The position numbers and the translations under genes are program-made. A DNA stretch of 38,098 nucleotides from NCBI GenBank assembly GCA_002699105.1, contig PABJ01000178.1, positions 1 through 38,098 of the forward strand, written 5' to 3'. The DNA is from Ectothiorhodospiraceae bacterium. Lineage in GTDB: Bacteria > Bacteroidota > Ignavibacteria > SZUA-365 > GCA-2699105. The notes under the pieces were generated by a model that saw nothing but the letters and a program-made list of their open reading frames with translations, was not told where the DNA came from and searched no databases. Positions 34,959 to 38,098 of this stretch are shown here, piece by piece (the stretch's first letter is position 1; every line of letters begins with the position of its first letter).

Positions 34959-35645
34959 TTACGATGGATCATTTGATAGTCCGGCGCGTTGGACATCGGA
35001 ATCTGAATCCGGTTCGAGTTCGTTGCCGCATTTGGAGCAACGGTTTGCGGAAGGGTGATTCATGTTTCCGCAGCTACTGCACTGAATAGAACTGCTCGTG
35101 GTACGAACCTTCTGGAGATGCGGAGGCAGATCAACTTCCTCTTTGCGCTCTTTCATCGCGATGACCGCAAAGCCGATAACGTTTACTATGAGTCCTGCGA
35201 AGAACCACAGCACGGCCGGGTAGCCTTTCTTCACTGCTATGGTAGCCGAACCCGCCGCACAAAGCAGTGAGCAGGCGATGAGAACACCGAACCAGAACCA
35301 GCCCAACCCCATACCGCCGTTACCGGGCACTGCTTCTTCGCTGAAGAGGCCGCCCCTGGCCTGCATCGACGCGAAGTATTTGGAAGGATTGGCGAGGAAT
35401 GTTCCTATCTCAGCGCGGTGGACTGCGACGCGCCTGCCCTTGTAGAGAAATGCATAATCCTCCTCCGATACAGGACTTCCACACACGATGCACCGGTCGC
35501 TATCGCGCACCTCGAGCCTGGTAAGCTCTTCGAGAGTGAGCGCGGTATCGCTCTGGCCGTAACTTGGCGAAGAAGTGATAAGCGAGCTCACTGCGACGAT
35601 CGTCGCAAGCAGCAGCGATCTGCCTGATGTGGCGGAGATGAGCAT
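34959..35645 (-). CDS. membrane protein with periplasmic YHS-like domain and C-terminal zinc ribbon
   Basis: No named family recognised. A signal peptide or first helix covers 8-30 (LLLATIVAVSSLITSSPSYGQ). Residues 52-95 (CIVCGSPVSEEDYAFLYKGRRVAVHRAEIGTFLANPSKYF) resemble the metal-binding YHS/NosL-type pattern, with a CxxC first part and the FxxxPxKY ending, though the second cysteine pair is replaced by VH. Two membrane helices follow at about 113-136 and 144-164. The tail has a CxxC-x10-CxxC zinc ribbon (Cys189, 192, 203, 206), probably cytoplasmic. It lies 35 bases ahead of the flavoprotein/ferredoxin gene in the same orientation. A role in metal or redox handling is an inference from context. 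Confidence 0.8.
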   Translation of the reverse strand: MLISATSGRSLLLATIVAVSSLITSSPSYGQSDTALTLEELTRLEVRDSDRCIVCGSPVSEEDYAFLYKGRRVAVHRAEIGTFLANPSKYFASMQARGGLFSEEAVPGNGGMGLGWFWFGVLIACSLLCAAGSATIAVKKGYPAVLWFFAGLIVNVIGFAVIAMKERKEEVDLPPHLQKVRTTSSSIQCSSCGNMNHPSANRCSKCGNELEPDSDSDVQRAGLSNDPS

Positions 35646-35688
35646 GTGGTTACATGTTGTTGCTTTTGAAATGCGTCGTATGAGGACC

Positions 35689-36516
35689 TTAATGGCTTAC
35701 AGAGAGGCCCGCTGTATATGCAAGGGCGGAAAGCGCATTCTGCACCAGCGTGCCCGATGCAGCACCGACCGATAGTGTAAACGATTCCGTCAAGGCATAC
35801 CCGACCTCCAGACCGTACGAAAGGTAGCGCTGGTTATTCGGGTAGAGGCCGGTCAGTTCACCCGGCTGAAAGCTGTTGTCGCCGTCGCGGAGCGGCTGAA
35901 TTCCTGCAACCTTTAGCATGACGATGACATCGTCGAGAGGGCGGTACCCGGCGTCGAGTCCATACCTGATCTCGTTTCCGTAGCTGCCACCGCGGATGTT
36001 GACCCCCATGGAGGCAGATATCCATCCCGGAATGGGGTACAGCGAGTAGCCATATTCCAAACCCGCGTATTCGCTCCACACACCGTACCCGGTTCGCAGG
36101 CCCGACTCCACTTTGTCATCACCGAGAGGTACGCCCAAAGCCAGCACACCCGCAAGAGCTGCACCGCTTCCTTGCCACAAGCCTATCCGTACACCGATAT
36201 CTCCATCGGAGATGCCGGTATTCTCGCCGGGCGTTTGGGAGGTGTTTTCCGTTTCGCTGAGCTTCAGTGAACGGTAGAAGGGCAAGTATGTGAACACAGT
36301 GATGTTATTCGTAAGGCCGTATTCGCCGTAGAAGAACAGTGTGTTGTCTTCCAGTGTGGCAACGGGGATCTTCATCGTTTCCGTGTAATACTGATCGCCC
36401 TTCACAATCTGGATACCGAGTTTGTAGTACCCGCTCCCTTCTTCCTGCGGCCAGCCCCCAGCCAGGACGGCGTGCTGAATGGAAAGGAGCGCAACAACAA
36501 ATAAAATTCGTTTCAT
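35689..36516 (-). CDS. putative outer-membrane beta-barrel protein
   Basis: A 275-residue protein with a clear signal peptide (MKRILFVVALLSIQHAVLAGG). The rest is beta-rich with alternating hydrophobic residues, repeated Gly/Tyr turns and aromatic girdles (FFYGEYGLTNNITVFTYLPFYRSL, GYGVWSEYAGLEYGYSLYPIPGWISASMGVNIRGG, YLSYGLEVGYALTESFTLSVGAASG), like the 'MetA-pathway of phenol degradation' type transporter family or other small barrels. The last residues SVSH lack the usual terminal aromatic, so the barrel assignment is tentative. It is the first clearly coding gene of the block ending in DUF547, 43 bases ahead of the YHS-like gene. Confidence 0.75.
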   Translation of the reverse strand: MKRILFVVALLSIQHAVLAGGWPQEEGSGYYKLGIQIVKGDQYYTETMKIPVATLEDNTLFFYGEYGLTNNITVFTYLPFYRSLKLSETENTSQTPGENTGISDGDIGVRIGLWQGSGAALAGVLALGVPLGDDKVESGLRTGYGVWSEYAGLEYGYSLYPIPGWISASMGVNIRGGSYGNEIRYGLDAGYRPLDDVIVMLKVAGIQPLRDGDNSFQPGELTGLYPNNQRYLSYGLEVGYALTESFTLSVGAASGTLVQNALSALAYTAGLSVSH

Positions 36517-36672
36517 CGAAGGTCTCTTGATGTCTGTTTTTCACCGACCACAGCTCTCCATCTACAGACTACGTGGCAGGCGTTTACCGATGTTGATATA
36601 GGTTAGAAGATAGGCCTTTCGAATGACAATGTGCCATTCTTTGAGTGGAAGATTTCCGGAATGACAGCCAGC

Positions 36673-36993
36673 TTACCTTTCGGAGGGTTCTCCGTTGGAA
36701 AGCGCTGCAGAAATTCGGGCTTTTGCATTGTCTGGAAGACAAGGAAGGTCATAGCGAACATCATTAAAACGCTCGTCTGATACCGTGTGGATATACTCGC
36801 GTAGCCATTTCATGCTGCCGTCGAATGCCTTACAGTGTTTGCACATCAGCATGTGCAATTTGATGATGATTCTGTACTTGAGCCGCACTTCGGTATCCAT
36901 CGTGACGGATACCCAATTCCCTATTTTGGTGCATTCAAGGACATCACGTACCGATAGCCCCTCGAAGGGCATTTCGCGTATTGGTTCCCCCAT
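36673..36993 (-). CDS. zf-HC2 (ZAS-type) anti-sigma-like protein
   Basis: A 106-residue protein with a zinc-binding anti-sigma-domain pattern: Cys21, then His47-x3-Cys51-x2-Cys54 (HMLMCKHC) after a 25-residue helix with the VRLKYRIIIKLHMLMCKHC layout typical of short anti-sigma factors next to ECF sigma genes. The C-terminus (about 60-106) is soluble and no membrane helix is seen, so it would be cytoplasmic. No ECF sigma gene is found upstream; the 143-base gap to the OmpA gene contains no ORF of note. It faces the same direction as the downstream outer-membrane protein gene across 156 bases and could regulate that operon. Confidence 0.65.
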   Translation of the reverse strand: MGEPIREMPFEGLSVRDVLECTKIGNWVSVTMDTEVRLKYRIIIKLHMLMCKHCKAFDGSMKWLREYIHTVSDERFNDVRYDLPCLPDNAKARISAALSNGEPSER

Positions 36994-37026
36994 TGCTGTA
37001 CCGTGTTATAAGTGTATCAAATTATT

Positions 37027-37042
37027 CGATAGTGTTCTATCG
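37027..37042. repeat. inverted repeat CGATAG-N4-CTATCG upstream of the zf-HC2 gene
   Basis: A perfect 6-base dyad with a four-base loop in the low-GC gap between the OmpA gene and the zf-HC2 gene. It could be the weak terminator of the OmpA transcript on the minus strand (followed by AATAATTTG) or an operator. Confidence 0.3.
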
Positions 37043-37136
37043 TTGTTCATCTACGTACAATGGTCGTACTGACCTCCGCTACATTACAGCCATTGAGCTC
37101 AACAATTTTGCGGTCGCGCTGAGGATGGAAATCACA

Positions 37137-38018
37137 CTATTCTGGAATGGAGTTGGTCGTATCGTCCGGTACGTAGACTTGTCGATCCGATCGTTGCCTC
37201 ATGCGACTCCAAAACGACTCATCACGCTCGCCAGTCTCTAGAATAAAGAACTCGACCCGCCGGTTCCGGGCTCTTCCTCTTTCCGAGTTATTCAGTGAAA
37301 CCGGCTGTGTTTCACCATAGCCCTTCGCTTGAAGCCTGCTGGCATCAACACCTAGATTGACGAGAATCCGCTGGACTGATTCGGCGCGCCGCTGCGAGAG
37401 ATCAATGTTATAGTCATCCGAAGCCAGGGAATCAGTATGACCTCTGATCTCCACCCGTAGATCGGGATAGAGGTTGAACAGCTTTGCGTTTTCTTCAAGG
37501 ATAGGATACGATTCGACGCGCAAGGAATCGGAGTCCAATTCAAAGTTCACATTGAACAAAGTGAGGATCATGCCTTCACGGAGCGTATCCCCGGAATTCT
37601 GGCGTAGATACTCCAGCCCGGTGTTTGGGGATGCCGTGTAGTTCACTACGCTCAATGTGTCTGGAAGGTCGGGTGGTTCGTAAACGATTTCTGGGCAATC
37701 GGCAACTTGGTCCGGACATCCATCGGTATCGTCTACTCCGTTCAGATCCTCTGTGAGGAGCGGGCATTTATCGATATCGTCATATATCCCGTCGCCATCT
37801 GTATCACGATTCAAGGGATTCGTCGATGTATTTCGAAGCTCAGCGAAGTCTGACAAGTTATCCAGATCAGTGTCTTGGGACAGAGGATTTGTTTGGTGAA
37901 GGCCCCACGTCCGCTCTGTCGCACGTCGTGATCCCAGGGATGTTTCTCGACAAAATCCAAGTACGAGCCGGTCCCTTCGCTCTCCCCCCCTTCCCTCATA
38001 TTTCGTGTTGTCTGACAT
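37137..38018 (-). CDS. OmpA-domain protein with TSP3-type calcium-binding repeats; N-terminus doubtful
   Basis: Envelope protein. About 45-105 contains thrombospondin type 3-like Asp-rich repeats (TNPLSQDTDLDNLSDFAELRN, DTDGDGIYDDIDKCP) that bind calcium. About 150-262 is an OmpA C-terminal domain (LFNVNFELDSDSLRVESYPILEENAKL, VEIRGHTDSLASDDYNIDLSQRRAES, RNRRVEFFIL) that binds peptidoglycan, followed by a short polar tail. The first 33 residues are basic and without signal peptide. A run of seven C (plus strand, 37984-37990) lies within them, and the GGGAGG upstream of ATG 38018 is very close to the start. The true N-terminus, normally with a signal peptide, may therefore be in another frame or outside the window. 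Confidence 0.75.
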   Translation of the reverse strand: MSDNTKYEGRGGERRDRLVLGFCRETSLGSRRATERTWGLHQTNPLSQDTDLDNLSDFAELRNTSTNPLNRDTDGDGIYDDIDKCPLLTEDLNGVDDTDGCPDQVADCPEIVYEPPDLPDTLSVVNYTASPNTGLEYLRQNSGDTLREGMILTLFNVNFELDSDSLRVESYPILEENAKLFNLYPDLRVEIRGHTDSLASDDYNIDLSQRRAESVQRILVNLGVDASRLQAKGYGETQPVSLNNSERGRARNRRVEFFILETGERDESFWSRMRQRSDRQVYVPDDTTNSIPE

Positions 38019-38098
38019 GTCCCTCCCCTATATCTTGCATGTCTTTTTGAAGGAACCAACTGATAAGGAGCTCGCATTGCTCAGTGAACTGGAGGAGC

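Noticed and set aside
37811-38077. 88-aa ORF on the minus strand at the right edge
   Set aside because: Overlaps the TSP3 region of the OmpA gene in another frame and contains no Asp-rich repeats or signal peptide, so it does not supply the missing N-terminus.
1-38098. Mobile elements, CRISPR arrays, tRNA or rRNA genes
   Set aside because: No transposase, integrase, direct-repeat array, cloverleaf-like or rRNA-like sequence was noticed; absence judged by eye only.

Overview
The window is a gene-dense piece of chromosome (mid-50s % GC by eye, dipping in roughly the last 1.6 kb) from a Gram-negative bacterium. LpxK, a DUF374-type acyltransferase, a family 9 (heptosyltransferase-like) glycosyltransferase, two OmpA-domain proteins and an outer-membrane-type protein all point to a diderm envelope with lipid A. 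Several putative promoters look like TTTG-N19-TAnnTT, the pattern known from Bacteroidota, and the PD40-OmpA protein, the acyl-CoA carboxylase beta/BCCP pair and DUF547 fit the Bacteroidota/Ignavibacteriota/Kapabacteria (FCB) side of the tree. This placement is an inference; there is no rRNA in the window. No tRNA, rRNA, CRISPR array, insertion sequence or integrase was seen, and no stretch longer than 300 bases lacks a gene.

Layout. 1-3827 (+): 3' part of a peptide-type ABC substrate-binding protein and two permeases, the second with an unusual extra N-terminal membrane region; no ATPase gene follows. 3889-5812 (+): small charged protein, MlaD/MCE-domain protein, enoyl-CoA hydratase, ending in a terminator. 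6002-6589 (+): Yip1-like membrane protein, facing a malic enzyme/phosphotransacetylase fusion (-) across a bidirectional terminator. 9103-10134 (-): family 9 glycosyltransferase, divergent from a MoxR-type AAA ATPase plus VWA protein pair (+), then a CAP-domain lipoprotein, an alkylguanine-DNA alkyltransferase and a DksA/TraR zinc-finger protein. 14496-18839 (-): a tight five-gene envelope operon (PD40-OmpA protein, 90-aa protein, nitrilase-family amidohydrolase, DUF374 acyltransferase, LpxK). 18968-25702 (+): penicillin-acylase-family hydrolase, sirtuin, pyruvate kinase, acyl-CoA carboxylase beta subunit and biotin carrier protein, closed by a strong terminator. 25772-31842 (-): polyphosphate glucokinase, transketolase, 6-phosphogluconate dehydrogenase, glucose-6-phosphate dehydrogenase and 6-phosphogluconolactonase, i.e. 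glucose to pentose phosphates plus NAD(P)H. 31907-36993 (-): a zf-HC2 anti-sigma-like protein, outer-membrane-type protein, YHS-like/zinc-ribbon membrane protein, flavoprotein/polyferredoxin fusion and DUF547 protein. 37137-38018 (-): OmpA protein with calcium-binding TSP3-type repeats near the right edge.

The most unusual part is 31907-36516. The 760-aa protein there carries the FAD-closing motif that normally ends a thioredoxin-reductase-like fold at its N-terminus, so its flavin domain looks circularly permuted, and it is fused to a NapH/NosR-like membrane polyferredoxin. With its neighbours it looks like an uncharacterised route moving electrons from NAD(P)H into or across the inner membrane. 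It sits directly upstream of, and codirectional with, the NADPH-generating pentose phosphate genes.
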